A DNA stretch of 64,000 nucleotides from Dastarcus helophoroides (GCA_028583605.1 CM053327.1:1612001-1676000); one strand, 5' to 3'. Shown: positions 23,966 to 36,500, counted from the first letter of the stretch. Numbers and translations are program-made. Notes: generated by a model from the sequence alone, not told the origin.

Positions 23966-25677
23966 AAAACTAGAGAGGGATTTCTTTATTACTTGTTTAT
24001 TTGTAGTTTTACGAGAAAAATGTATTCCTCATAAAAACTGCTGTTCGGTCTTAGATCACTAAAAATGACATTTTTTTTTTTTGTGGAGGGAGATTAATTA
24101 TTTGGAAATTGTAAAAATGACCTGCTGTTATTTATAAAAAAAATTTGCAAATAGAATAAACCTTGACTGCAATAAGGCTGTCCGCTAAAGGTCTGCATTA
24201 TTGATTGAACTTTTGGTTTATTAAGTTGAGAAGGAGTTTTTGGAACTATTTCATAGTTTCTTCTACAGACCGGTAGATGGCCCTTTACCTAGAAATAAAG
24301 GTTACTTAAAAAACACCACAAAGAACGATTCTAAATATGGAAACAAAATTTATTATAGAAATTATAGCAATTGTTGGGGAAATAAAATTTTTACCCCTCC
24401 ATATTATAAAGTTTGGAATGAACTCATAATTTCCGAATGCATATGTTGGGAATCTCATGATGCTCGCATTTTAGATTTAACTGATTTCACAACTACTTCA
24501 GATTAAACGGCTGCATGGGGGCTGATTCAAACGGCTTGTTTAGAGGGATTTTATCTCTATCCCGATTTGCCATTATGAATTCAGCCATTCCCACCGAGAC
24601 GCAAGCCTTATGAGAAATTTATGTCTATGTCTTTTACATTATTTTTACAACTTGCTCTCGTTATACTTTGCACAGAAAAATATGCCATAAAAGAGTGTAA
24701 CGACGTTGGCGCATTTTTCTATAAAATTAGATAATCCCAAATTTATGAAGTGAATATGCATATGATATCCTTCATATGAGTTTGCAACATATATGTTTCA
24801 ATGAGAGGATTTTTAGGTATAATGTGATTAATTTTGACTCAATTTGATCAGTAAAGAAAAAAAAATTCGATATCTTAAAATAAAAGCAAATCAACTCACT
24901 TGAAACTAATATGAAAATATGTAATTTCATTAATTTATTTTATTTATAATGACGCGAATTTAAGACCATACTAAACATTTTATGGCTGTTAGGTTGTTGT
25001 TTTTAATAAAGTGTGCCAAACATTTAATTTCTCAGGACAGGTGCGGTATATTTACCGAAATATACTCAAGTGTCTATTTTACTGTACTTTATGGAGGTTG
25101 CGACATCTATGAAGAAAAAAAGACGATTCACCCGTGAACGATAGAAACATAGTTTAAAAAAATTCAGTCTGCCTCACTTGTTTCCATAACATTCCTAACA
25201 CTCAAAACTGATCCTCAGAAAATATTTCTCGAGCATTAGCAATTTTATAACACAATATTTTTATGCATTCTGCGTGCAATCGGTGCATTTGGTGATTCAT
25301 ATAGCTAGAGTTCGGATAACTGGACTTCTACTGTATCTAGTTTTCAATTAAATGGATGGCCTAAAAAGGCAGAAATCAATATTAGGGTCGCAGAAATGAA
25401 CTCGATTTCATGTTGACTGTATCGTGATTATTTTGTTTTTTAATCAATAGCAAGCAGTACATTTTCGTTGGATTTTTCTCCTGTTAGAGTATCGTAAATC
25501 AATGAAAGGTTCAAATTCATTCTATCATAAAACACAACTCTAAGTTTGTGCTAGACACATTTCTTAGAGATAAAACACAGCCGAACAAACAGTTACTTAT
25601 AATGCCAAGCAGCCAGCCATCCAGCGTTTCTATAGTTGTAAAGTTAGCACTTATCAAAACATATGAACGTGTCGCAG
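23966..25677. other. Host intron; one unexplained 88-codon frame at 24240-24506
   Basis: Mostly AT-rich intron. The plus frame 24240-24506 (with NYSNCWGNKIFTPPYYKVWN and CICWESHDARILDLTD) has a less biased composition than the by-product frames elsewhere, but no domain or partner is recognised. It could be a fragment of an unknown element. Confidence 0.3.
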
Positions 25678-25833
25678 TGCCTCCAAGTATCGTCGACCGA
25701 GAAACGAGCTCAGATATGGTAGTTTTGGAGTCTACGAACGTTAGTCTGACCTGCAAAGCAAGAGGTTATCCCGAACCGTACGTCATGTGGCGCAGAGAAG
25801 ACGGCGAGGACATCCGATACAATGGGGAGAACG
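25678..25833 (+). CDS. DIP-family gene, exon for first half of Ig domain 2
   Basis: The exon is 156 bp, phase 1 in and phase 1 out. The split codon G|TG joins the previous exon as VV-VPPSIVD, the usual Ig1-Ig2 linker. It encodes PPSIVDRETSSDMVVLE, then NVSLTC with the first Ig2 cysteine (NVS is also an N-glycosylation sequon), then GYPEPYVMWRRE with the strand-C tryptophan. The donor is GTAATT. The acceptor at 25676-25677 (GTGTCGCAG) has an unusually poor pyrimidine tract: the 25 bases before it are purine/A-rich. I chose it because it restores both the phase and the conserved VPP linker. A partial, broken copy of this exon and its donor lies 5.9 kb downstream (31686-31809). Confidence 0.9.
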
Positions 25834-26069
25834 GTAATTGTATATTTATGATATTTTATTAGGTTAGTCTTTTCATACTTTAGTAGGGACACTTTACAGA
25901 TTAAACTTTGATGTAAAACAAACGTGATCAAACTAAACAGATTTAAAGAGTAAATTTTTTTAATACTCCGCAAATCTTGAACTTAAAAAACTGATTTTTT
26001 GGTTTGAGTTTTAAATTTAAATAAAAGATTACGTATAATCGAACAATATATGAGTCTAATTAGCTAGAA
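25834..26069. other. Intron start, nothing recognised
   Basis: AT-rich intron. Its first 28 bases are part of the segment duplicated at 31686-31809. Confidence 0.5.
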
Positions 26070-26640
26070 AGCGTTGTCCTCTGAGAATCAGCCAAACATT
26101 ATAAAGACGGACAGTCAGGCAGCCCTTAAACTGAGGAATGTGAAAACAAATTCAGTGTTGGTATGGAACTGCCACCTAGCTTAAGAACGTCTAGCACAGG
26201 AGAATTGATCTAATATGGATCAGAGGACATTATGGGAAAGAGGGAAACAAACGCGTTGACAAACTGGCGTGGAAGGGTTCGGAGGGAGCTTTCAAGAAAT
26301 AACCTCAGTCTTTGTAGGGATTTGAACAGGTCAATGTCGGTTAAACAAACACCTTTACAGAAGGGGAGTTATAAACGACTCGAGTTGTAAGGGGTGTTTA
26401 GAAGAAAATGAGAGTGTTGAGCACGTGACGTGTCACTGCCCGGCACTAGCATCAATCAGAGGACCCACGCTGAGGAACCTTTGACTTAGTTACATTGAGA
26501 GAGGCGCATCCAAGAGACATTCTTCAGTTTCTCAACAAGGTTGGGTGGCTGAATGAATGACCAAGGACACCTCAGTCACGGGAATATCACAATGGGCCCC
26601 CCTAAAAGGGTTGCCTAAGTGCTAGCTTAAACTCTAGGCA
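26070..26640 (+). mobile_element. LINE fragment (R1/I-like) with RNase H and C-terminal region
   Basis: Plus-strand translation in shifting frames gives KTDSQAALKLRNVKTNSVLV then WNCHLA, an RNase H core like those at the C-terminus of R1/LOA/I-type LINEs. It is followed by the terminal ENESVEHVTCHCPALASIRG Cys/His motif and a GISQWAPLKGL tail. Stops and frameshifts are frequent (for example the stop after CHLA). This is the 3' end of an old insertion in the same orientation as the host gene. Confidence 0.75.
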
Positions 26641-27039
26641 ACCCACCCCGAATCCAGAACCCAGATCAGCCAAGGATTTTTTAGATTTCTTGCAGTAGTT
26701 TCAAAATTCCAACATATCGCACAACTGATTTAAGCTATCTATCGAAAGTTTTTGGAGAAAGGAACCAAGCCACAAATTTTTAAATAATATATATTTAGCA
26801 TATACTTTAGAAGAAGTTATAGTTTTGGTGCCAAATAGTCAGGTATCATTTTAAAACTTAGCACTATTTATTAACCAAAGAACTGCTCTGCTGAATGAGT
26901 GTGAATAGGTAAGTAATCTGCAGAAGGCGCCCAAGTTCTTTGGTTTCTTTCCGCAAAAGAAGGAGTTAATAATATATTACTTCCATAGACTTAACTAGAG
27001 TAGGGGCTCTTGTGGTCTGACACAAACAGTCGGAGACTT
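26641..27039. other. Host intron, nothing recognised
   Basis: AT-rich filler between two LINE fragments. Confidence 0.4.
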
Positions 27040-29012
27040 TTTCCAGAAATTTCCATTTTTTTTCTACTTTTTTATGTGCCTTATCCTCACCGAACGTTGG
27101 CTATCATATTAGCTATTATGACTTTGTTGACAGCACCTCTAAATAGCGTTGCACTTGATTTTTGGAACCTCCGCAGGTTTTGAAGCCAGGCTGTTCTTCT
27201 GCGGCCATGTCCTCTTCTATCCCCTATTTTACCTTGCATAACTAGGAGAAGGGTACTGTAGCACTCAGGGTGTCGTACTACATGCGCAAGATATTCTAAC
27301 TTTTTGGTTTTAATAGTTTTACTTATTAAAGGATATACTTCTGCCGGGATTGGACCGTGTCAAAGAGCTACTAAAAGTGTTCGACGTTTCGCCCACTATC
27401 GTAGGAGGCTTCTTCAGGAACAAAAAAAAGAAACAACAAATAAGAAGAGAAGTTTAAGGTAATATGCAAAAATAAAAGAATGAAAAGGCCTCAGAAGAGT
27501 TTTGCCTCTGGTATGGTGGACATACTGAGTTACCGTGCTCTGATGTTTTGAAATTGGCCTTTTCATTCTTTGATTTTTGCATATTCCCTTATATTTTCCC
27601 TTTTTATTTATTGTTTTTTTTCTTTGTTCCTAAAGAAGCCCCCTACGATGGTGGGCGAAACGCCGAATACTTGTAGTAGTTCTTTGACACGGTCCAATCC
27701 CGGAAGAACTATATCCTGTACTGACCCTGGCCGTGAAAGCCTTCATTATCTGTTTTACTTATATTGGGTTGTCTATGTATGCAACGTAAAACTTTCTCGT
27801 TACGGACGCTATTGACCCAACTTATGCCTAACAATCTGCGGTACACCTATATCTCAAAATCTTGAAGTTTGGAGTGTCCAGCTTTCTGTTCCATAATGTA
27901 AAGTCGGAAATATATAGCCTCTTGCTAGTCCTAACTTCAGTTCCATGTTAATATTTTAACTATATTACACTTTTTTCATCCGCAAGAATACCGTTCTAGC
28001 TTTCTCTATTCGGATTTTAATCTCTTTGGTCATATCCCAGTTGCTATTAATGTTAGAATCAAGGTAGATAACATTGTCAACTTGCTCAAGTCGACACCAT
28101 AATTTGTAACTTTATCTGATAGAAAATGCAATTCTTCCGTACTACTGGCTAACAGAACCTTACCATCAGCTTATCTGAGGTTGTTTATGCTAACTCCATT
28201 TACCTTAATACCGCAATCAGCTTCATCAAGTGCTTCTTTGAAGATGTGTTCTGCGTATAGGTTAAAAAGCAGTGGTGACATAATGCAGCCTCTTCTTACA
28301 CCCCTAGAGATTGCTATTGATTCCGAGATGTTTCGGCCAATTTTGACGTTTGCTTCCTGGTTCCAATAATAACGGAGATCCTTATCGTCAATGCCTGTTT
28401 GTTCTAAAATCTAGACCAATTTGTCATGTTTAACTCTGCCGGGCGCTTTTTCAAAGTTAATAAACCACAAATTAACAGGATGTTTGACGTTTCTGCATCT
28501 GTGAACGAGAACCTGGATGCAGAATAGTGCTTCTCTGGTTCCAAGATTGTAGCGGAACCCGAATTGAGTCTCGCTCTTTTGTTCTTCGATCTTGTAAATA
28601 TTCTGGACTAAATTATTCGAAGAAGGGTTTTCAAAGCGTGGCTCATTAAGCTAATAGTTCTGTAAGAGGTTCTGAAAATTTCTTTGCATTTTCTTTCTTA
28701 GGAATCATCACAAATATTGATTTTATCCAGTGAGTTGCTATACTACCGATTTTCTATATTTTACTAAATAGTGACAGCAGCAACTGTTTCCCTTTACTAT
28801 CAAGGTATTTAATTATTTCAGCTGGTACTTATAGCATTCTCCAGTTCGTCTGATATTATTATAGGATAGTAGTGCAGGGTGGTACTTCATTACTTACTTT
28901 CTCATCATGGAATAAATCTTCGATGTATTCTTATCATCTTTTTAGTTTTTCCAAGTCATTTATGATGAGATTGCCGTCGTTGTCAACCAGGTTTTGAGGT
29001 GTGTTTTTTTTT
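27040..29012 (-). mobile_element. LINE fragment, reverse transcriptase, interrupted by a hairpin repeat
   Basis: Minus-strand translation in several frames matches a LINE reverse transcriptase related to the one at 1-1120. Pieces seen are a FGFRYNLGTREALFCIQVLV-like stretch (28570-28490), a KVKHDKLV-like piece (28440-28405), and the Gly/Arg-rich C-terminal region (27250-27060). The reading frame is destroyed by stops, and the hairpin repeat 27331-27716 is inserted in it. The plus frame 28181-28369 is an antisense shadow. Confidence 0.7.
27331..27716. repeat. Two-armed hairpin repeat (Penelope-related?), nested in a LINE
   Basis: The outer arms start GGATATACTTCTGCCGGGAT and end in the complement (ATCCCGGAAGAACTATATCC). 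They match in inverted orientation over about 155 bp each, with a 70-bp spacer containing TGGTATGGTGGACATACTGA. Each arm carries a core CTGAAGA/CTAAAGA - GC-rich stem - GAAA (minus 27387-27417, plus 27630-27660). The LINE sequence continues on either side, showing this came later. Confidence 0.75.
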
Positions 29013-29290
29013 TGGTGGAATGGACTGGTCCTTGGTTATCTTCAAAATTGATATACAAAACTTGTCCCCTGAAACCAAGAAAGATTTAAATACATAACAA
29101 AAGTTGTTCTAACGCGTTTCGACAGCCAAGCATCATCTTCAGAGAGATACTAACACCTAATCTTAAAATTTACCCTTATATACTAAGAATATACACTTCG
29201 TGCATGATCGACCACATCCGAACGCTCATACGACTGCTTTGTATGCCTTAAAAATCTTACCCCTGGAGGGATCAATCCTATTACATTCTG
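29013..29290 (-). repeat. Hairpin-family repeat, second type, single arm
   Basis: The run from TTTTTTTTTGGTGGAATGGA through CTTGTCCCCTGAAACCAAGA to the core TTTCGACAGCCAAGC...TCTTCAG (29118-29143) matches the complement of 44441-44590, with ACTTGTCCCCTGAAACC shared exactly. It ends without the mirror arm that the 44323-44536 copy has. Confidence 0.65.
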
Positions 29291-29541
29291 CGAGCATCTC
29301 CCATGAAAGTACTTCGTCCGAAGAAAAATGCGATTTCAAGTTTTTGTGAATAATTCATGCAACTGGTAAATGTCACATGTGACATGTCTCTGCTATCAAA
29401 CTTCGTCAGGGATAACAAGATTAACTTCCCTCAGTAATTTTGCCTGCAGCCAAATTAATTAAACATTACCAACTAACAAAGTGTTTAGTCAAACAAAATT
29501 TACCAAACGATTTTAGCAGCTTGTTGTCTACTACTCATATA

Positions 29542-31360
29542 CCGGGTGTTTTTTTTAGTTAGGAGGTTACCTTTATATGGAGTATCACTTATTATAAAGG
29601 CAAACTGATTTTGTCGATATGGCTAATCGGAGCTAAACTACCTTTCAAAAATATTTTCAACTTCCTCCCACTTCCGGTTATACCGGAAGTAGACATCAAC
29701 TTTCTTATTTTAAATAGCAACCCCCAAATTTTATATTTTATTTGGATTCTACGTAGAAAAATAAGGTGAGTTTATGTATACATGTTTATTGCTATCTTTG
29801 GTAGTTTTTAAGATATTTCAATTTTTCGGAAAAAACTGACAGAAAAGAGGGTTACTTTGACTCTTTGTATCTTTTTTATTATTTGCAATAAAAACATGAA
29901 ATTTAAGCTGAAGTCATGAAATATCTTGGAGACTATAATAACGTAATCAAGTTTTACATTTATTACACAGGGTGATGGAAATTTTATGATCTTTATTGTT
30001 TTGGTTTTATTCAAAAAAACTCTGTTTTTTAAATAGGAACTATGTGTTTTTTAAACATTTTTGAATTCCTTAGCTAAAAAAATAAAAAAAGTTATATGAC
30101 TATTTTTTTAAAATTCTGCACCGTTATAGAGATATAATGCAAAATGAAAAAGAAAAATATATTTTTTTTTTTCTAGTAGCAACTTGGTAGTAGACAACAA
30201 AATTTTCAAAAAAAAAAACACAACCACAAGGCTTAAAAATTTTAAGCTAAATAACATTTAAAAGATAACCACACAAGATGAATAAGTTTTTGGCTAATTG
30301 TTAGAATACTTACTGAAAAATGTTTAGGTTTCGTAAAAATGGTTTCGTAAAAATGGTTTGTTAAACAGACTTATTATTTTTGGAGTAATGAAAATCAACA
30401 ACAAATGTTCAAGAAAATGCGTCTTTTAACTCTTATGCTGTTAGATTAGAACTCAGGATTTTTAAGCGTTAAATTTTACAATGAAAATCAACATGGAAAT
30501 TTTTTAGTAATTTTTTTTACGACTACTGCATGACAAGCATATTATTAGGAACATCGGATATGCTTAAAAACGTTACTCAATTCGAATTAAATGTATTGAA
30601 ACAGAAGATCGCCCTTGTTGTTCTTAATGTAAATGTTTTGTCAATTATTTTTTTTCCTATTACTTATTATAATTAATTCTTTAAGCTTTTATTGCCCACA
30701 GTTAATTTCCTACACGAACAAACAAGAGATGTTTGATTTCTTTTATTTTGAGATTTATGTAAAATACCTCTGTAACGGCAAAAAAATTTAAAAAATGAGT
30801 AATATAACTTTTTTCTTCTTTTTATGTGAAGAATCCAAAAACGATTAAAAAACATATAGTTACCATTTAAAAAAACAGAGTTTTTTTGAATAAAACAAAA
30901 ACAGCAAAGATTATAAAATTTCCATCACCTTATATAATAAATGTAAAATCTGTTTACGTTATTATAGTCTTTAGAATATTTCGTGATTTTAACCCAAATT
31001 TCATGTTTTTACTGCAAATAATAAAAAAGATACAAAGAGTCAAAATAACCCTCTTTTCTGTCATTTTTTTTCGAAAAATTGAAATATCTTTAAAACAATC
31101 AAAAGTAGCGATAAACATGTATACATAAACTCACCTTATTTTTTTACGTAAAATCCAAATGAAATATAAAATTTGTGGGTTGCCATTTAAAATAAAAAAG
31201 TTCATGTCTACTTCCGGTATAATCGGTAGTGGGGGGAAGTGGAAAATATTTTTAGAAGATAGTTTAACCCCGATTAGCCCCATCGACAAAATCAGTTTAC
31301 CTTTATAATAAGTAGTACTGCATATAAAGGTAACCTCCCAACTAAAAAAAAAACACCCGG
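29542..31360. mobile_element. Non-autonomous element with about 640-bp terminal inverted repeats
   Basis: Begins CCGGGTGTTTTTTTTAGTTA and ends in the complement (AACTAAAAAAAAAACACCCGG), both bordered by TA (29540-29541, 31361-31362), the Tc1/mariner-type target. The arms stay alignable for roughly 640 bp (to about 30180 and from about 30725), leaving about 540 bp of non-coding middle. Shared landmarks are GGAGGTTACCTTTATATG, CTTCCGGTATA, GTATACATGTTTAT and ACTCTGTTTTTT. Mirror-image frames at 29808-30014 (-) and 30886-31128 (+) are the same arm translated twice. No transposase is present. Confidence 0.85.
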
Positions 31361-31362
31361 TA

Positions 31363-31685
31363 TTTGGATATTTGAAAAATTTTTATAGATCGTTATTGTT
31401 ATTATGATATGACTTATAAGAACCACATCGATGAGAATTTTGAGATTTCACTAAGCAGTTCAACAGCAAGTATATCATACTATTTGGTTAACTAAGACGA
31501 ACCTATTAGACAGCGGCACTAATATCGCATTTAGCTCTTGCATTTGTACCACGAATCAAGAAACTGCAAAACAGTCGTAACATATTAGTTTCTTTGTCTG
31601 TAATATAATTTGAAATATCTCAAGTCCTATGAATATCCTTGTAATGTAGGAAGGGCTAGAGACAAAGCATGTCTGAAGTGCTGAA
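31363..31685. other. Host intron, nothing recognised
   Basis: AT-rich. There is faint similarity to the upstream part of the DIP exon just before 31686, too weak to call. Confidence 0.4.
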
Positions 31686-31809
31686 AGTTAGTTTGACCTG
31701 CAAACCTAGGGGTTATCCCGGATCGTATGTCATGCGACGGTGAGAAGACGGGCGAAGACATTCGATACAATGGGGAGAATGGTAATTGCATATTTATGAA
31801 ATTTTATTA
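31686..31809 (+). pseudogene. Broken partial duplicate of DIP exon 25678-25833
   Basis: This stretch repeats about 124 bases of 25738-25861 with high identity: the 3' two-thirds of the Ig2 exon, its splice donor GGTAATTG and the first intron bases (ATATTTATGA...ATTTTATTA). In frame it begins VSLTCK, then GYPGSYVM; then a TGA stop replaces the codon after RR, and an extra G in GACGGGCG shifts the frame. The core tryptophan codon TGG has become CGA (VMWRR to VMRR). The 5' third of the exon and its acceptor are absent or unrecognisable, so it should not be spliced as a coding exon. It is a genomic segment duplication, not a retrocopy, because intron sequence is included. Confidence 0.85.
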
Positions 31810-33589
31810 CATCTTATATATTCTCGGATAAATTTTGCCTTTTACACCGCATTTGGGTGCGCAGTTTAAAGGGGCATTGTTCGAAATTGGATCGGCGCCT
31901 TCTTTGTGTTTGTGCGTGCGGAAATATTCATTTGTTTAAAATATATTCATGCATTACCGGGAACCCCGGAAAAGCCCCTTTGTTCATGGTTTATTTACCA
32001 CTTTAATTTTGCCCACGTACGCCGACTTTAAATTCAGACTTCTCTACGGAAGTCAAGCCAACCTACTTTACGCACTGCGGAAATATTTCAATTATTTGAA
32101 GAAATAAAGAAAGTGAATTATAACTTCAAATCTCATACGGTTGTCGTAAAAAGCAGTTTTATGTGTAAAATATATAAATGAAAGCGAGGGAAATGGCAAA
32201 AAGTACTGGCTCTAACTCAGCTGGTGAACTAGCAATTTTCAACGTAATAACATCTTTCAGTAAAGTAGTTATTTTCTTGTTATTAACCTGCCACTTGTTG
32301 ATTGGTGAATCACGTAAAAACTCAGTGTTTCATTCAAGATATCCTAAATAATTAAAACTTGTCAGATGAATATATCTAAAATGTTGACTATGTTAAAATA
32401 TCTCCATTATTTTACATAGAAAGTATAATTTAAGGTAGTTTACCAGTCAATTGCTTTTCTATAGGTTTTATTGAAATTTCTGTCAGATGTGCCGGCACCA
32501 AAGACGAGACATTAAATGTTAAACTTACAATTTTTAGCAGGTAAGGTATAGGCGAAAATATATTTTAATTGCGGCCAAACCTTTATACAAGTTGCGATAA
32601 AAAGTAATATATTATGTAGGACTATATTGTAAATCAAATAGTACAATGGGCAGATTTCTAGTGGTACCATTTTTGCGTAATCGCAATCTAAAATTATATA
32701 CCTCCCAAAATATTTTGATGCTCCATTTCGCGCGTTAGGGAAATATCTTAAAGTAATGGCAACTATTCCTTCTAGATGCCCCTGGCAAAAGCTCCGAAGA
32801 GCAAATTTTTCGCATAAGCAATGCAGTGTTACCGGCTCAGAAAATCTACTTCAATGCTGCTTGGTGACTTATTTTATTACATCCACGCGTATAGTCTATG
32901 ATAAAAATCGAGTAGTGCTGGCAGAATGGTGCTTAAATCTTGCTATAGGTAGCGGAGATTTAACGTTCCAAAAACTTTTCCCTTGGGTTACTGCTCGTGA
33001 ACTACTTTGAGGCACGATTGGCTTAATTTGCTAAGTTGCATTCATGCATTTATATTATGTTTAATTTTTTGTCACCAAATAATACCTCTTGATTCAGTTT
33101 TTGTTATTATTACATTCTCCAGCGAGGTATTGAAAAATATTTTACCTTTTTCAAAAGCAGAGTCGTGACTGTAACAATAAAATTAATTGAGTAATTGTCA
33201 TTTCAGGTCAACAAGAATTTATAATATAAAAGAATAATACTTCTTCGTTTATTTGACGTTTAGAAACTTTGAAATTCATTATTATTATTTTTTTGTGCTA
33301 TATACGTTAAATAAAGATTAAAAAAAGCCTTATCAAGAGCGTTTCTATCGTTGTATTACGTGCCCAACAAGCAGGCGACTAGAATTTGGACCAGCCCAAA
33401 ATAATTTTAGTTCATTGATAAAATTTTCGAAAATTTCTTGTTTTATGTAATCAAAAAGGTCTACATTTTAATTAGTAGGTATATAATATTATATCTCTTA
33501 ACACGCTTCGGTCTCCTACACAGGCATGAGACTGGCGGATTTAATCTCCTTCGAAGTATCAAGTAGGCAATTTGCGAGAATTAAATAAA
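31810..33589. other. Host intron, nothing recognised
   Basis: Unique-looking sequence. The 84-codon frame at 32756-33010 has balanced composition but no domain that I recognise. Confidence 0.35.
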
Positions 33590-36500
33590 TTTTCGAAAAA
33601 TTTAACTTTCTTCATAAAATTCCAGGTGAATTTATAATTCTTAAAATATGCATTTCGATTTTTTGGACATTTTAAAATTTTTGCAAATTTAGAAATTTTT
33701 GCAAATTTAGAAATAAATTTATCAAATGAATCAATAAGTCCTCTTTAAAAAAATTACAGCAGAATCGACTTTCTTGAAAATTTTGAATGTTTCGAAATTT
33801 CATTTTTTTTTTTGATTTTGTCGCCTTTTAAATTTATGCTTCTTTTAAATATCCTCCATTTTTTAAAAAAAATTCTTTTTTTAAAATTCAGATTATTTCA
33901 AAGATGTATAGTTTTTAAAATACTACTGAAAACTTCGAATTTTTTCAAAATTCCAACTTTTTGAAAATGTTGACTTGTTTCAACTTTTTTCGACTTTACC
34001 TTTGATATTTCTCAATCTAGAATTTTCGAAAACCTCAACTTGTTTCAAAATTCCAATATTTTAAGTATCCTTGACTTTTTCAACATTTCGACTTTTTTGA
34101 GATTTTCATCTTATAATTTCCATTTCCTTTGAAAATGTCCAATTTCCGAAGAGTTAAAATCATTTCCAAATTTCAATTTCATTTCAAAGTAATTTCAAAA
34201 TATGAACTTTTTTTGAAAATTTCTGTTTATTTGAAAATTTAGATCTTTTAAAATAGTTAAATCCTTCTTTTTCGATAATTACGATATTTTTATAAATTTC
34301 CAATCATTTTGGAAATTCTTACTAGTTTTGGAAGGGTTGAGTTTTTGAAGGCTGTTTTTTTATTTTAATTTCACCATTTTCATATCTGGACTTCTTTTTG
34401 TTACTTTGATATTGTTACGGGCTATCGGTTTAAATGATTATTACGCGTGAATTATAACCACTTTATTTCTAAACTAAACTCGGAACACTACAACTGAATA
34501 ATTAACTCGTTTATTGATTTCTAACTACTAACTCACTAATTAACTACACTGACTGACTGACTGATTGATTGACTGACTGAGGGAAAGCCAACCAGACTCC
34601 CTCTAAATAGATCTCCGGTTCGGGTTCTAGAAGTTTTCGGCAGATAAGGCTTATCGTTTGCCGAAATTTCTGGAACGCTTATCTGCCGTTTGCTTTATTA
34701 TCGCGGCCGCTTTCCCTTGTGAGATGTTTCTAAAAAATGTTCTACTAAATTCTACAATTTAAATTTTGTTACAATATTTTAATTTTGTTAAGGCCTTTTT
34801 TAGAATTTTTAATTTCTTCTAATTATACAATTTATTAGAAAGCCTCAAACTTTTAACTTGAAAATATCGAAATTTCCTAAAAATAATTATTTTCGAAAAT
34901 TTTGACCATTTGGAAACCTTCTTTTTTAATCTCTGTATTTAGTCAAAATATGACTATTTTAAAAAAAATTTCGCCGTTTCTATAATTTTAATTTCTATTT
35001 AATCTCAACTTTTTATAGAATTCTTTCTATTTAAAAATTTCTACTTTTCTGAAAATCCTTACTTTCTTCCAAGATTTCACTTTGTTTTTTAATTAACAGA
35101 TAAAACTTCAACAATTTCGACTTTTTTGAAAATTACGATTTTTTTTAAATATTACTTATCAAGTTTTGGTTTTTTTTAAATTTTGATCTTTTTCTAGAAT
35201 TTCAGTTATGGAAATTTCGACCATTTTGAAAGTGTCAATTTTTTTAAATCAGCAGGACTTTAAAAACTCTGAGGTTTGAGGTTTTTTCGAATTTCGATAT
35301 TTTCCTAAAATCTCCTTTTTTTCATTTTGGACTATTGTTCCAAAATTCAGATTTTTTAGACCCTTGTTAAAATTTTGGATTTCTTTTTTCTCAAAATTTC
35401 TTCCTATTTAAAATGTTTAATTTTTCATTTCTGAAAATGTTGACTTTGCGAACTTTAATTTTTTTTAATCCAGGTATTTTTTCAAAATGTGTTCGCAATT
35501 TCGTATTCCCTAAAAAGTTTCACCGTTTCTTCCGATTTTCAATTTTTTGAATTTTAAATTTTTTTAAAAACGTGCCTTTTCCCAGATCTCGACTTTTTTC
35601 AAAAATTTTGACTTTTTAACAGTTCATTTTTTAAATAAATAGATATGACCTAAACAATTTCGACTTTTCTTGAAAATTTCTATTTATTTCAAATATAAAT
35701 ATTTTTTCTTTTTTAAAATTTCGAGCCTTTCTTTCCAAAGATTCAGTTATGAAAATTTTGACTTTTTTGAATATTCATAACTAATGGTTCAAAATGTCAA
35801 TTTTTCAAAAATTTCAACTCTTTTTAAAAATTTCGAGTTTTTTCAAATCACGATATTTCCTCAAAATCTCTATTTTATTTTTAACTATATTTCCAAAATT
35901 CAAATTTTCAAGACCTTTTTAAAATTTTTGATCTTTGTTGAATTTTAAAATTTGTTGTTGAAAATTTTGTATTTGAAAATGTCGAAATTTTCTAAAAATC
36001 TATTATTTTTTTTGAAAATTTCCACCCTTTGCAACTTTCCATATTTTTTTTAATTTTAATTTTTAATTAAAATGTGACTTGTAATTTCGTAAATTTAAAA
36101 AGTTTTGGGGTTTTTTCAATTCCCGAATTTTTAAATCTCGAATTTTTTTCATAATTTCAACATTTTTCAAAATTTCGATATTTTTCTTAAAAATCTTGCA
36201 TTTTTTAACATTTCTAATAAGAAAGTAAAAGTTTTCAAGAATATATTTTAAAACATTGCAGTTTCTGTTGGGCAAACATTCAGGGAAATTTTTTTGGGAA
36301 TTTGAACAGTTTGTTTTTAAATCCAAACTTTCTGAAAATGCTACCCTGCTTTTTAAAATTTCGAGAACCATCTCACTAGACAGAGTGGAGTACTCGTCTC
36401 TCTCAGACTTAAATACCCAAAAGAAAATAAATATTCAGTCAGCACACCCCGATATCGTCTCAAAATCCACCAAGTTTTCTAAATTTCAACTGATTCCGAG

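Noticed and set aside
9351..27660. Short inverted and direct repeats considered as a CRISPR array
   Set aside because: Copies are kilobases apart, lack regular spacers and occur in a eukaryotic intron context.
29808..31128. Two similar small proteins on opposite strands (29808-30014 minus, 30886-31128 plus)
   Set aside because: They are the two inverted arms of one transposon translated in mirror image, not a duplicated gene.
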